Positions 45,271 to 56,237 of a DNA stretch of 64,000 nucleotides are shown here, one piece after another. The notes beneath the pieces were generated by a model. That model made no database searches and was not told the DNA's origin. It saw nothing but the letters and a program-made list of their open reading frames with translations. Within the stretch, counting starts at the first letter, position 1; each line of letters opens with the position of its first letter. Source of the stretch: an uncultured Paracoccaceae bacterium (GTDB taxonomy: Bacteria; Bacteroidota; Bacteroidia; Flavobacteriales; Flavobacteriaceae); NCBI GenBank assembly GCA_943788135.1, contig CALSPC010000007.1, forward strand, positions 1-64,000, read 5' to 3'. The position numbers were made by a program, and so were the translations under genes.

Positions 45271-46075
45271 TTTTTTCCTTTCGTTTTTGGTTTCGTAATA
45301 CGAGTTTAGAGATCAATATACTCACTTGATATAGTATAAGTACGGGGATGGCTACAATAACTTGACTTGCAATATCAGGAGGGGTGATAATAGCCGCAAA
45401 AATTAGTACTATAACTAAGGCATATTTTCTGTTTTTCCGTAGAAATTCAGGAGTAACCAATCCTATTTTAGTTAAGAAATAGATGATAATGGGGAGTTCA
45501 AAAATAAATCCAGACGCTAAAGTAGAAGCACGGATGAGTCCGATGTATGAATTTAAATCAAAATCATTATGCACTTGCTCTGCAACAGAATAGGTGCCAA
45601 GGAAATTTATGGAGAGTGGACAAACAATATAGTATCCAAATAACACCCCAATAAAAAATAAGACTGACGATATAAAAATAAACCCTCTTGAACTTTTCTT
45701 TTCTTTGCTATAAAGTCCAGGGCTAATAAACTTCCAAAACTCATATAAGACATAAGGAAATGCTACAATCAAACCAAAAGTAATAGAAGTCCAAATATGT
45801 GCCGAAAACTGTCCTGCCATTGTTCGGCTTTGCACTTCAAAATCAAAATTGGTATTACAAAAACTTTCAAATCCTAATACTTTTGAGGCATTACAAAGAA
45901 ATTCATAGGTAAAGAAATCTGCTTTTGTAGGACCAAAAATAAGGCTCTCAAATATGAAGCCTTTGGCTAAAAAAGCGGCTGTCGCCGCAATCATAACGCC
46001 GCCTAAAGCTCTGATAATATGCCATCGTAATTCTTCAAGATGGTCAAGGAAAGACATTTCTTTTTGTACAGCCAT
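45263..46075 (-). CDS. tatC: Sec-independent (twin-arginine) translocase TatC
   Basis: 270 residues, six membrane helices. Core of the Tat translocase that binds twin-arginine signals of folded proteins. SFLDHLEELRWHIIRALGG is the family N-terminus with the conserved HLxELR, and FPYVLYEFWKFISPGLYSKEKK is the diagnostic cytosolic loop. An insertion of about 30 residues after helix 1 (FGPTKADFFTYEFLCNASKV...) is common in Bacteroidota. It follows kdsD after two bases and overlaps the AhpD-like gene. Confidence 0.94.
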   Translation of the reverse strand: MAVQKEMSFLDHLEELRWHIIRALGGVMIAATAAFLAKGFIFESLIFGPTKADFFTYEFLCNASKVLGFESFCNTNFDFEVQSRTMAGQFSAHIWTSITFGLIVAFPYVLYEFWKFISPGLYSKEKKSSRGFIFISSVLFFIGVLFGYYIVCPLSINFLGTYSVAEQVHNDFDLNSYIGLIRASTLASGFIFELPIIIYFLTKIGLVTPEFLRKNRKYALVIVLIFAAIITPPDIASQVIVAIPVLILYQVSILISKLVLRNQKRKEKNG

Positions 46076-46077
46076 AG

Positions 46078-47043
46078 CTAGATAATTCCTTCTTTAACTA
46101 AATCATGAATGTGAATTATTCCTGCATAACGCCCATCATCTTCAACTACAAGCTGAGAAATCTCGTGAGTGTCCATGAGTTCCATGGCTTCAATAGCCAT
46201 GGCATCAATTGAAATTGATTTTGGATTTAGGCTCATTATGTCTTTAGCGCATAGCGCAGAAAAGTCGTTTGTTTTCGAGAGCATTCGCCTTAAATCTCCA
46301 TCTGTAATGATGCCTTCAATTTTTTGATTTGTGGTCACTGCAGTAACTCCTAGGCGTTTCTCCGTAATTTCTAGAATTACATTTTTAATAGGCGCTGAAG
46401 GGCTTACTTTTGGTTTTTCATTCAGTTCTAACAAGTCCCGAACTCTTAAAAATAATTTTTTACCTAATGCCCCTCCGGGATGGTATTTTGCAAAGTCGTC
46501 TTTAGAAAACCCACGTAATTCTAACAAACAAACCGCTAAGGCATCTCCAATTACCAGTTGTGCTGTGGTACTTGTAGTAGGGGCTAAATTATTTGGACAG
46601 GCTTCTTTTTCGACATAAGAATTGAACACAAAATCAGCCTGTTGGGCTAATGTTGATTTTAGATTACCTGTAATCGCAATTAGTGTATTCCCCGCATTTT
46701 TTAAAAGCGGGATTAATACTTTTATTTCTGGCGTATTTCCACTTTTAGAAATACAAATCACAACATCATCATTTAGAATAAGACCAAGATCGCCATGAAT
46801 AGCATCTGCAGCATGCATAAATACCGATGGTGTTCCTGTAGAATTTAAGGTGGCCACGATTTTATTAGCTATAATGGCGCTTTTGCCAATACCAGTTATT
46901 ATGACACGGCCTTTAGATTGATGAATCAGTTCTATAGCGTCAGAAAATGTGTCATCAATAAAATCAGCAAGTTGAGAAATTGCTAAGCTTTCAATTGCTA
47001 TGGTTTCTTTGGCTAACGCGACTATAGATTTTTTTGAACTCAA
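46078..47043 (-). CDS. kdsD: Arabinose-5-phosphate isomerase (KpsF/GutQ family)
   Basis: 321 residues. Interconverts ribulose-5-phosphate and arabinose-5-phosphate, the first committed step to Kdo for LPS. The N-terminal SIS domain shows GRVIITGIGKSAIIANKIVATLNSTGTPSVF and HAADAIHGDLG, and ISKSGNTPE. Two CBS domains follow (about 205-321) with IKNVILEIT, GIITDGDLRRML and MELMDTHEISQLVVED. The C-terminal CBS pair is usual for this family. First gene of the kdsD-tatC-AhpD-like-lptB run; divergent from recQ. Confidence 0.92.
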   Translation of the reverse strand: MSSKKSIVALAKETIAIESLAISQLADFIDDTFSDAIELIHQSKGRVIITGIGKSAIIANKIVATLNSTGTPSVFMHAADAIHGDLGLILNDDVVICISKSGNTPEIKVLIPLLKNAGNTLIAITGNLKSTLAQQADFVFNSYVEKEACPNNLAPTTSTTAQLVIGDALAVCLLELRGFSKDDFAKYHPGGALGKKLFLRVRDLLELNEKPKVSPSAPIKNVILEITEKRLGVTAVTTNQKIEGIITDGDLRRMLSKTNDFSALCAKDIMSLNPKSISIDAMAIEAMELMDTHEISQLVVEDDGRYAGIIHIHDLVKEGII

Positions 47044-47198
47044 TTTTTTTTAAATTTTGGTTGTGTACTTATTTAAATATCTCTACCTTTAATTCACAAT
47101 ACAAAAAAACAAAAAAATTAGGAGTGTTACCGAATTAATTCTGATTTTGATTCAATTAATTATGTTTTTTTTATTTTAAAACAAGAAATTAACCATAA

Positions 47199-49388
47199 AT
47201 GAGCATCTCAACCAAAGATTTACACAAGGCACTTAAAACCTTTTTTGGGTTTGATAAATTTAAAGGGCTTCAAGAACAGGTGATTAAAAGTCTTTTAGAA
47301 CAAAAGAATACGTTTGCAATTATGCCTACTGGTGGAGGAAAATCACTTTGCTATCAACTTCCTGCTCTGATGCAAGACGGTGTAGCCATAGTCGTAAGCC
47401 CGTTAATAGCACTAATGAAAAACCAAGTGGATGCAATTCGTGGAATTTCAAACCAAGAAGGCATTGCACACGTTTTGAATTCCTCTTTAAATAAAACAGA
47501 AATTAAACAAGTGAAATCGGATATAGAATCTGGGATCACCAAACTGTTATACGTTGCTCCTGAATCGCTATCAAAAGCTGAAAATATTGAATTTTTAAGC
47601 GCTCAAACAATTTCATTCATGGCGGTCGATGAAGCCCATTGTATCAGTGAATGGGGCCATGATTTTAGACCAGAATATAGAAACTTAAAACAGATCATTT
47701 CTCAAATAGGCGATAATATTCCTATTATAGGACTCACAGCAACTGCCACTCCAAAAGTTCAAGAAGATATTCTGAAAAACTTAGGCACAACAGATTCTCA
47801 AACTTTTAAGGCCTCATTTAATAGGCCTAATTTATTTTACGAAATACTCCCCAAAACAGATCAAGTTGACAATGATATTATCAGATTTGTAAAACAAAAC
47901 GAAGGCAAGTCTGGGATTATTTATTGCTTAAGTCGAAAACGTGTCGAGGGGTTAGCTCAAATTCTCCAAGTTAATGGCATTAAAGCCGTGCCCTATCATG
48001 CTGGTTTAGATGCCAAAACACGATCCAAACATCAAGACATGTTTTTGATGGAAGATACGGATGTAGTTGTGGCAACTATTGCTTTTGGTATGGGAATCGA
48101 CAAACCCGATGTCCGCTTTGTGATTCATCACGATATTCCAAAAAGTATCGAAAGTTATTACCAAGAAACAGGGCGTGCAGGTCGTGATGGCGGCGAAGGC
48201 CATTGTTTGGCGTATTACTCGTATAAAGATATTGAAAAACTTGAAAAATTCATGTCCGGTAAGCCTGTTGCCGAACAAGAAATTGGTTTTGCATTGTTGC
48301 AAGAAGTGGTTGCTTTGGCAGAAACTTCAATGTCGCGCCGAAAATTTATTTTACATTACTTTGGGGAAGCATTTGACACAGAAACAGGAGACGGTGGAGA
48401 TATGGATGACAATGTCCGCAATCCTAAACCCCTAACGGAAGCAAAAAATCAAGTAAAATTATTACTTGATACCATAGCAAATACACACGAAAAATATAAA
48501 AGTAAAGACCTTGTCAATGTTATTACTGGTCAAGAAAATGCCCTTATAAAATCGCACCGTACCAATGAACAGCCATTTTTTGGAGAAGGAAAGGCGCATA
48601 ATGCCTTATATTGGATGGCACTTATTCGGCAAACTTTAGTCGCTGGATTTACGCGTAAAGATATTGAGACCTATGGCGTGTTGAAACTGACGCCAAAAGG
48701 CCGTAGTTTTATCGAAGTTCCTAGTACATTCATGATGACAGAAGATCATAGTTATAATCTACAATCAAATCAAAACTATAATAATGCTACTAGTGTAGTC
48801 GATGTGGCTTTGATGCGTATGCTCAAAGATCTCCGCAAATCAAATGCAAAAAAACTAGGGGTACCACCGTTTGTTATTTTCCAAGATCCATCGCTTGAAG
48901 ATATGGCGCTTAAATATCCCATAACAATTGAGGAACTGTATAACATTCATGGGGTCGGAGAAGGTAAAGCAAAACGCTACGGTAAAGATTTTATAGCACT
49001 CATCAAACGTTATGTTGACGATAATAACGTAGATCGCATGTCAGACATGGTTATTAAATCTACAGGACTAAATTCGTCATTAAAACTCTATATTATTCAA
49101 AATATTGATAGAAAACTACCTTTAGATGATATCTCTTCAGCCAAAGGGATGGATATGGATGATTTTATTCGAGAATTAGAGGCGATTGTGTTTTCTGGTA
49201 CAAAATTAAACATCAATTACTGGATTGATGAACTTTTTGATGAAGATCAACAAGAAGAAATTCACGAGTATTTCATGGAATCCGAAACCGATGATATAGA
49301 AGCTGCTATTGAAGAATTTGATGGCGAGTATGATGATCAAGAATTACGGTTGTACCGCTTAAAATTCATTAGTGAAGTCGCTAATTAA
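47199..49388 (+). CDS. recQ: ATP-dependent DNA helicase RecQ
   Basis: 729 residues, 3'-5' helicase that unwinds recombination and stalled-fork structures. Walker A TGGGKS (44-49), the RecQ loop region around AVDEAHCISEWGHDFRPEYRNL, motif V/VI ATIAFGMGIDKPDVRFVIHHDIPKS and YYQETGRAGRDG are clear. The cysteine pattern of the zinc-binding domain is reduced: YFGEAF lies where relatives show zinc ligands, so this is the Bacteroidota type with altered zinc region. A winged-helix and HRDC-like region (IYNIHGVGEGKAKRYG) follows. Own transcription unit. Confidence 0.92.
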   Translation: MSISTKDLHKALKTFFGFDKFKGLQEQVIKSLLEQKNTFAIMPTGGGKSLCYQLPALMQDGVAIVVSPLIALMKNQVDAIRGISNQEGIAHVLNSSLNKTEIKQVKSDIESGITKLLYVAPESLSKAENIEFLSAQTISFMAVDEAHCISEWGHDFRPEYRNLKQIISQIGDNIPIIGLTATATPKVQEDILKNLGTTDSQTFKASFNRPNLFYEILPKTDQVDNDIIRFVKQNEGKSGIIYCLSRKRVEGLAQILQVNGIKAVPYHAGLDAKTRSKHQDMFLMEDTDVVVATIAFGMGIDKPDVRFVIHHDIPKSIESYYQETGRAGRDGGEGHCLAYYSYKDIEKLEKFMSGKPVAEQEIGFALLQEVVALAETSMSRRKFILHYFGEAFDTETGDGGDMDDNVRNPKPLTEAKNQVKLLLDTIANTHEKYKSKDLVNVITGQENALIKSHRTNEQPFFGEGKAHNALYWMALIRQTLVAGFTRKDIETYGVLKLTPKGRSFIEVPSTFMMTEDHSYNLQSNQNYNNATSVVDVALMRMLKDLRKSNAKKLGVPPFVIFQDPSLEDMALKYPITIEELYNIHGVGEGKAKRYGKDFIALIKRYVDDNNVDRMSDMVIKSTGLNSSLKLYIIQNIDRKLPLDDISSAKGMDMDDFIRELEAIVFSGTKLNINYWIDELFDEDQQEEIHEYFMESETDDIEAAIEEFDGEYDDQELRLYRLKFISEVAN

Positions 49389-49526
49389 GCGCTTTTTTCA
49401 CAAAACCATTACAGAAGTTTTTTTGTTGACCAGAGTTTTACGCTTATAAAAGCAATAAAATCGGTCTGAATTTTAGATATTTTTCAGGAAATAGAAAAAG
49501 TTTAAACGAGTTCTATAATTCCTTGT

Positions 49527-49534
49527 TATATTTG
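49527..49534 (+). promoter_or_regulatory. -7 box (TATATTTG) of the peptidyl-prolyl isomerase gene
   Basis: A full TAnnTTTG match 31 bases before ATG 49566 in the recQ-PPIase gap. Confidence 0.55.
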
Positions 49535-49565
49535 CAGGCATTAAAAACAAACACATACACAAAAA

Positions 49566-50498
49566 ATGAAAGACGGTTTATACGCAAAGTTCAATACTTC
49601 CAAAGGAGAAATCTTAGTAAATTTAGAGTTTGAAAAAACGCCTGGTACTGTTGGTAACTTCGTTGCCCTAGCGCAAGGAAACTTAGAAAATTCTGTAAAG
49701 AGTCAAGGTGAGCCTTATTACAATGGCCTTAAATTTCATAGAGTCATCCCTGATTTTATGATTCAAGGCGGCTGTCCACAGGGCACTGGAACAGGAAATC
49801 CAGGGTATAAATTTGAGGATGAGTTTCATCCCGATTTAAAACACGATAAGCCCGGAATATTATCGATGGCCAATGCTGGACCAGGAACCAATGGAAGTCA
49901 GTTTTTCATTACTCATATTCCAACCGATTGGTTAGATGGCAAACACACCGTTTTTGGTAATGTTATAGAAGGTCAAAATATAGTTGATAGCGTAGCACAA
50001 GGCGATGTTTTGGAAACTTTAGAAATTATTGCAGTGGGTGCCGATGCTGAAGCCTTTCAGGCTGTAGAAGCATTTAGAACTTTCGAAGGAGAGCGCGAGA
50101 AAAATCTAGCTAAACAAAAAGCAGCTGTAGAGGCGGAGCTGGATAAAATTGCTGCTGGTTTCGAAAAAACAGAGAGTGGTCTTCGTTACCAAATTCTTCA
50201 AAAGGGGAGTGGTTCAAAAGCTGCTAAAGGCGCTACGGTTGCGGTACATTATAAAGGTCAATTAGCAGATGGTACTGTATTTGATTCTTCTTACAAAAGA
50301 AAAGAACCCATTGAATTTGCACTTGGAACAGGTCAAGTGATTCCAGGTTGGGATGAAGGTGTGGCATTATTAAGTGTAGGCGATAAGGCTCGTTTTGTAA
50401 TTCCAAGCCATTTAGGCTATGGAGCGCAAGGCGCTGGTGGTGTGATTCCTCCAAATGCGAACTTAATATTTGATGTCGAATTAGTGGCTGTAAAATAA
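49566..50498 (+). CDS. Two-domain peptidyl-prolyl isomerase (cyclophilin plus FKBP)
   Basis: 310 residues fusing two unrelated proline isomerase folds. The cyclophilin domain (about 1-155) has [38 protein letters not shown] and [10 protein letters not shown] charged helix (about 165-200, [23 protein letters not shown]) links it to an FKBP domain (about 205-310) with [20 protein letters not shown] and [20 protein letters not shown]. No signal peptide is visible, so it is probably a cytosolic folding helper. Such fusions occur in Bacteroidota and spirochetes. Confidence 0.92.
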   Translation: MKDGLYAKFNTSKGEILVNLEFEKTPGTVGNFVALAQGNLENSVKSQGEPYYNGLKFHRVIPDFMIQGGCPQGTGTGNPGYKFEDEFHPDLKHDKPGILSMANAGPGTNGSQFFITHIPTDWLDGKHTVFGNVIEGQNIVDSVAQGDVLETLEIIAVGADAEAFQAVEAFRTFEGEREKNLAKQKAAVEAELDKIAAGFEKTESGLRYQILQKGSGSKAAKGATVAVHYKGQLADGTVFDSSYKRKEPIEFALGTGQVIPGWDEGVALLSVGDKARFVIPSHLGYGAQGAGGVIPPNANLIFDVELVAVK

Positions 50499-50516
50499 GT
50501 CAACCTTAAACGTTTT

Positions 50517-50541
50517 AAAAAGCACCTTTTAGGTGCTTTTT
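50517..50541 (+). terminator. Terminator after the PPIase gene
   Basis: Perfect stem AAAAAGCACCT / AGGTGCTTTTT with a TTT loop and a following T run, 18 bases after the stop. Confidence 0.9.
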
Positions 50542-50604
50542 TTATTTTATATGGAGTGTTCATAAACATCTCTTAATATTCCTTAATGTTTCAATTCTTA
50601 TTTG

Positions 50605-50612
50605 TAAATTTG
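50605..50612 (+). promoter_or_regulatory. -7 box (TAAATTTG) of pyrG
   Basis: Full TAnnTTTG match 20 bases before ATG 50633, directly after the preceding terminator. Confidence 0.55.
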
Positions 50613-50623
50613 TTCGCGTTTAA

Positions 50624-52253
<1,630 letters not shown>

Positions 52254-52310
52254 GAAGTCCTGATTTGAGCGGTGCTACTTTAGCCCAAAAATCAGTTATA
52301 ATTTAGAAAA

Positions 52311-54211
52311 ATGGAAGACAAAAAATTAGACCTAAATTCAATCATTGGATTTTTGCTTATCGGAGCTATTTTACTGTATATGTTATGGCAAAATCAACCC
52401 ACTCCAGAACAACTTGCTGCCCAAGAAGAAGCTCAACAAGAACAATTAGCCAGCCGAAGCTGCTAACGCTGCCGCAGCGGAATTAACTAACACGTCTGCC
52501 TTTTCAGATTCTTCACTTCTCAGATTCGTTAGCCTTAGCACGTTTTAAAAATACAGTTGGTGATTTTGCTTATGCCCTAACATTACCTTCGGCAACAGCT
52601 CAACACACCACATTTGAAAATGAGCTTTTAGCGCTTAAAGTGGATAATAAAGGTGGATTTATTTCGGAAGTCAAACTCAAAAACTATGTCAATCACGATT
52701 CGGTACCTGTCTATTTAATCAAAGATGGGAGCTCTGAATTTAATCTAAATTTTGCAACTACAGACAACCGTACACTCAATTCATCTGATTTGTATTTTGA
52801 GCCTACACTAAGTACTTCAGGTGACAACCAAGTCTTATCCATGCGTCTTAAAGTCTCAGAAACACAGTTTTTGGAATACCGTTACGAATTGAAACCCAAC
52901 GATTATATGCTTGGTTTCTCGGTTCGTTCTCAAGGCTTATCTAATGTCCTGAACTCCTCTAAAGAGGTCCAGCTCGACTGGAAGTACAAAGCCCACCGGC
53001 AGGATCAAAGTATTACGTTTGAAAACCGCTACACCCGTATGACTTATCAGCATGAAGGCGATAAGGTGAATAAACTTTCTCAAACTGGTGATGATGAGGA
53101 AACAGAGGTTGATTTAGAATGGATTTCTTTCAGACAGCATTTCTTTAGCTCGATCTTAGTCCCAGAAGTACCCTTTAAAACAGCAGATTTAAAATCCTTC
53201 AATTTAGTTGAAGATGAAACCGTAGATACGCTGTTTACTAAACGCTATGAAATTAGCCTTCCATTGAACTTTTCTGGTGGCGAGCTGACCCATAACATGG
53301 CTATTTATTATGGACCGACCTATGATAAGATTCTAAAAACCTACGACCGCAATTTAGAAGCGAGTATCCCTTTTGGATGGGGTATTTTTGGCTGGATCAA
53401 CAAAGCTGTTTTTAGTCCTTTATATGCTTGGTTAACCAACTATTTACCCTATGGAATCGCAATTATAGTGATGACTATTATGGTAAAAATCTTACTCTCT
53501 TTTGTGCAGTATAAGCAATTCATGACGCAAGCCAAAACAAAAATTCTGAAACCAGAATTAGATGCGTTGCGCGAAAAATACAAGAATAATAAAATGAAAT
53601 TGCAGCAAGAAACGCTAGCGCTTCAAAACAAAGCCGGTGCGAGCCCATTGAGTGGGTGCTTGCCTGGACTGTTGCAAATGCCAATTTTCTATGCCCTATT
53701 TATGTTTTTCCCTATCGCTTTCGAATTGCGTCAAAAACCATTTTTATGGGTCGATGATTTGAGTTCTTATGATTCTATCTTAGAACTGCCTTTCAACATC
53801 CCGTTTTATGGCGATCACGTGAGTTTATTTCCAATTTTAGCGTCTATAGCGATCTTCTTTTATATGAAAATGACTACGGGACAACAAATGGCGACACAAC
53901 CAACTCAAGAGGGGATGCCGGACATGGGAAAAATGATGAAATATATGATCTATTTCTCTCCGATACTGATGTTAGTTTTCTTTAATAACTATGCCTCAGG
54001 TCTGAGTTTATACTACTTTATTTCCAATGTAATTAGTATTGGAATTATGATCGTCATCAAAAACTTCATTATTGATGAGGACAAAGTGCTTGCAAAAATT
54101 CAAGTCAGTAAGGCAAAACCTAAAAAACAAAACCGCTTCCAGAAAAAAATGGCTGAAATTATGGCACAAGCTGAAGCACAAAAAGAAGCCCAACAACGCC
54201 GTAAGAAGTAA
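52311..54211 (+). CDS. yidC: Membrane protein insertase YidC, interrupted by two one-base frameshifts
   Basis: Inserts and folds inner-membrane proteins, alone or with SecYEG. The ATG at 52311 opens a frame with the N-terminal anchor (SIIGFLLIGAILLYMLWQ), which stops after LASRSC. A second frame carries EAANAAAAELTNTSAFSDSS, and a third SDSLALARFKNTVGDFAYAL and the rest. Extra bases near 52454-52455 and 52519 explain both shifts; without them the product is 632 residues. The periplasmic domain and the C-terminal 60KD_IMP core (FGWGIFGWINKAVFSPLYAWL, GASPLSGCLPGLLQMPIFYALF) are intact, ending in a basic tail. Essential gene, so error is favoured. Confidence 0.92.
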
Positions 54212-54375
54212 GTGTAGAGTTAGGCGTCAAGATAAAAGAGAATAGAAAATAGAGTGTAGATTTTTGAGTTCAGAGCCTAGTACATGATAATAGACTAAGA
54301 GGAGCTGTTCTATCTACTGCACACTTCTCGTCAGTGCTATAAAAAAGCCAGAGTTGTAAAATAAAATATTTTTTA

Positions 54376-54383
54376 TACATTTG
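54376..54383 (+). promoter_or_regulatory. -7 box (TACATTTG) of the small membrane-protein gene
   Basis: Full TAnnTTTG match 18 bases before ATG 54402. Confidence 0.5.
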
Positions 54384-54401
54384 TCTAAACCCTAATGTGT
54401 T

Positions 54402-54650
54402 ATGAATGTTGAAACAAGTTTAAAATTGTATGAATTGACTCAAGAGTTCATCAAAAATAAAAACAAAGCCAAAGAATTTGTGACTAAACTCGAACAAACG
54501 GTTGAACATAAATTCAGTTCTAAAACAAAATTATTTTCTAGTAAAGAAGACATCTCTAATTTATGCGCCGAGCTTATAAAGTGGATGTTTGTTTTTTGGA
54601 TTGGACAAATTTTAGCACTTTTAGCAATTGTGAACTTTATGCTGAAGTGA
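54402..54650 (+). CDS. Small coiled-coil protein with C-terminal membrane anchor
   Basis: 82 residues; family not recognised with certainty. A charged helix or coiled coil (about 5-55, LTQEFIKNKNKAKEFVTKLEQ) is followed by one hydrophobic segment at the end (MFVFWIGQILALLAIVNFMLK). The layout is like short DUF1640/CCDC90-type proteins. A promoter box just upstream supports expression. It stands alone in a repeat-containing intergenic area. Confidence 0.55.
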   Translation: MNVETSLKLYELTQEFIKNKNKAKEFVTKLEQTVEHKFSSKTKLFSSKEDISNLCAELIKWMFVFWIGQILALLAIVNFMLK

Positions 54651-54738
54651 GAATTTAGAAGTAAGAATATAGAATCTACATCTCGATACAATTTTCGAAA
54701 ATCACGCGATGTGACACGTGTTGTGAGTTATGATAGAA

Positions 54739-54763
54739 TGTCACACTGAGCGCAGTCGAAGTG
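54739..54763 (+). repeat. Direct repeat, copy 1
   Basis: A 25-base unit beginning TGTCACACTGAGCGCAGTCG and ending AAGTG. The core GAGCGCAGTCGAAG is a recurrent intergenic word in Bacteroidota genomes. Confidence 0.85.
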
Positions 54764-54811
54764 CAGAAAAAGGTAAAGAGTTAGAGTTTAGAGTTCATGA
54801 GTTTGAGTATG

Positions 54812-54836
54812 TGTCACACTGAGCGCAGTCGAAGTG
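54812..54836 (+). repeat. Direct repeat, copy 2
   Basis: Identical 25-base unit to that at 54739-54763, 73 bases further on in the same orientation. Confidence 0.85.
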
Positions 54837-54934
54837 TCGGTTCCCGACTCACACAGTGCGTATAGGTTGCAAAAACCTGTGTCTAAGAACCACATTCATC
54901 CAAAAGAAGCCTAGCAAGACATTAGAATAAGTTG

Positions 54935-54942
54935 TAAATTTG
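54935..54942 (+). promoter_or_regulatory. -7 box (TAAATTTG) upstream of mnmA
   Basis: Full TAnnTTTG match set within a small palindrome (GTTGTAAATTTGCAAC), leaving a leader of roughly 85-95 bases before the mnmA ATG. Confidence 0.45.
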
Positions 54943-55035
54943 CAACATGAACCATCCATAACTAAAACTTGATTTGCAAGAAAATGATGATAGGGATGAA
55001 CCATGTGACCGATAAAAAACAATAAATAAAGACAC

Positions 55036-56223
55036 ATGAAAACAGTTGTTGTGGGCCTTTCCGGAGGCGTAGATTCTAGTGTTGCAGCCTATGTACTAAA
55101 AAAACAAGGTTATAATGTGATCGGTTTGTTCATGAAAAATTGGCATGACGATTCCGTAACCATTTCTGATGAATGCCCATGGCTAGATGACAGTAATGAT
55201 GCGATGCTAGTGGCTGAAAAACTTAATATTCCCTTTCAAACCGTAGATTTAAGCGCGGAATACAAAGACAAGATCGTTGATTATATGTTTAAGGAATATG
55301 AAAATGGGCGAACTCCAAACCCCGATATTCTTTGTAACCGTGAAATTAAGTTTGATGTGTTTCTAAAAATTGCCTTATCTCTAGGAGCGGATTATGTAGC
55401 AACAGGGCATTATTGCCGAAAAGGTCGTGTAGAACATTCGTCACCAACACAGTATCGCCTGCTTTCTGGAATCGATTCTAATAAAGATCAATCGTATTTT
55501 TTGTGTCAACTCTCACAAGAACAACTCTCAAAAACCTTATTTCCTATTGGCGAATTGACCAAACCTGAAGTGAGAGCTTTGGCTACAAAATTAGATTTGG
55601 TTACGGCAGATAAAAAAGATTCTCAAGGCTTATGTTTTATTGGTAAAGTACGGTTGCCCGATTTTTTACAGCAACAGTTACAACCCAAAACAGGACAGAT
55701 TATAGAAATTCCAGCGCAATTTGAGGCCTATAGCGCCGCACCGCCTGACTTTGAGACCAAAGAAGAAGCGCTTGTTTTTGGCGCACGAAAATTCAACTAT
55801 ACCGCTTCCGATGGCGCTGTTGTGGGGACACATCAAGGCGCCCATTATTTCACCAAAGGCCAGCGCAAAGGCTTGGCTGTAGGAGGGACGGTAGACCCCC
55901 TTTTTGTTATTGATACCGATGTTGTAGAAAATATAATCTATACCGGTCAGGGCAAAAACCATCCTGGCTTGTACCGCTCCGTATTGTTGGTACATCCCTC
56001 AGAAATCCATTGGGTTCGGCCCGATTTAGAACTCAAAATAGGGCAATCCCTTCAAGTGATGGCGCGTATTCGTTACCGTCAGTCCCTAGAAACCGCAACC
56101 TTATATGCGACCACAGCTGGGCTATACGTGGCGTTTGATTCGCCACAATCGGCTATTACTGAAGGCCAGTTTGTAGCTTGGTATATAGGCGATGAATTGG
56201 TAGGTTCGGGCGTAATTTCGTAA
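55036..56223 (+). CDS. mnmA: tRNA-specific 2-thiouridylase MnmA
   Basis: 395 residues. Thiolates U34 of tRNAs for Lys, Glu and Gln. The PP-loop [16 protein letters not shown] is at the N-terminus, [13 protein letters not shown] carries the first catalytic cysteine and [16 protein letters not shown] the second. [15 protein letters not shown] and the C-terminal beta barrel ([11 protein letters not shown]) complete the family pattern. Slightly longer than E. coli MnmA because of an insertion around residues 215-250. Followed after 14 bases by the nitronate monooxygenase gene. Confidence 0.95.
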   Translation: MKTVVVGLSGGVDSSVAAYVLKKQGYNVIGLFMKNWHDDSVTISDECPWLDDSNDAMLVAEKLNIPFQTVDLSAEYKDKIVDYMFKEYENGRTPNPDILCNREIKFDVFLKIALSLGADYVATGHYCRKGRVEHSSPTQYRLLSGIDSNKDQSYFLCQLSQEQLSKTLFPIGELTKPEVRALATKLDLVTADKKDSQGLCFIGKVRLPDFLQQQLQPKTGQIIEIPAQFEAYSAAPPDFETKEEALVFGARKFNYTASDGAVVGTHQGAHYFTKGQRKGLAVGGTVDPLFVIDTDVVENIIYTGQGKNHPGLYRSVLLVHPSEIHWVRPDLELKIGQSLQVMARIRYRQSLETATLYATTAGLYVAFDSPQSAITEGQFVAWYIGDELVGSGVIS

Positions 56224-56237
56224 CGTATTAAAAACAA

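Larger units (their letters stand above)
54651..55035. other. Non-coding stretch with direct repeats upstream of mnmA
   Basis: No gene of useful length is seen in these 385 bases. It contains two exact copies of a 25-base direct repeat, low-complexity AG-rich DNA with recurring TTAGAGTT/TAGAGTTC words, and a leader with a -7 box for mnmA. It is typical degenerate intergenic repeat DNA. Confidence 0.6.

Noticed and set aside
54739-54836. A CRISPR array
   Set aside because: Only two repeat copies, with a single unequal 48-base gap, and no cas genes in the window.
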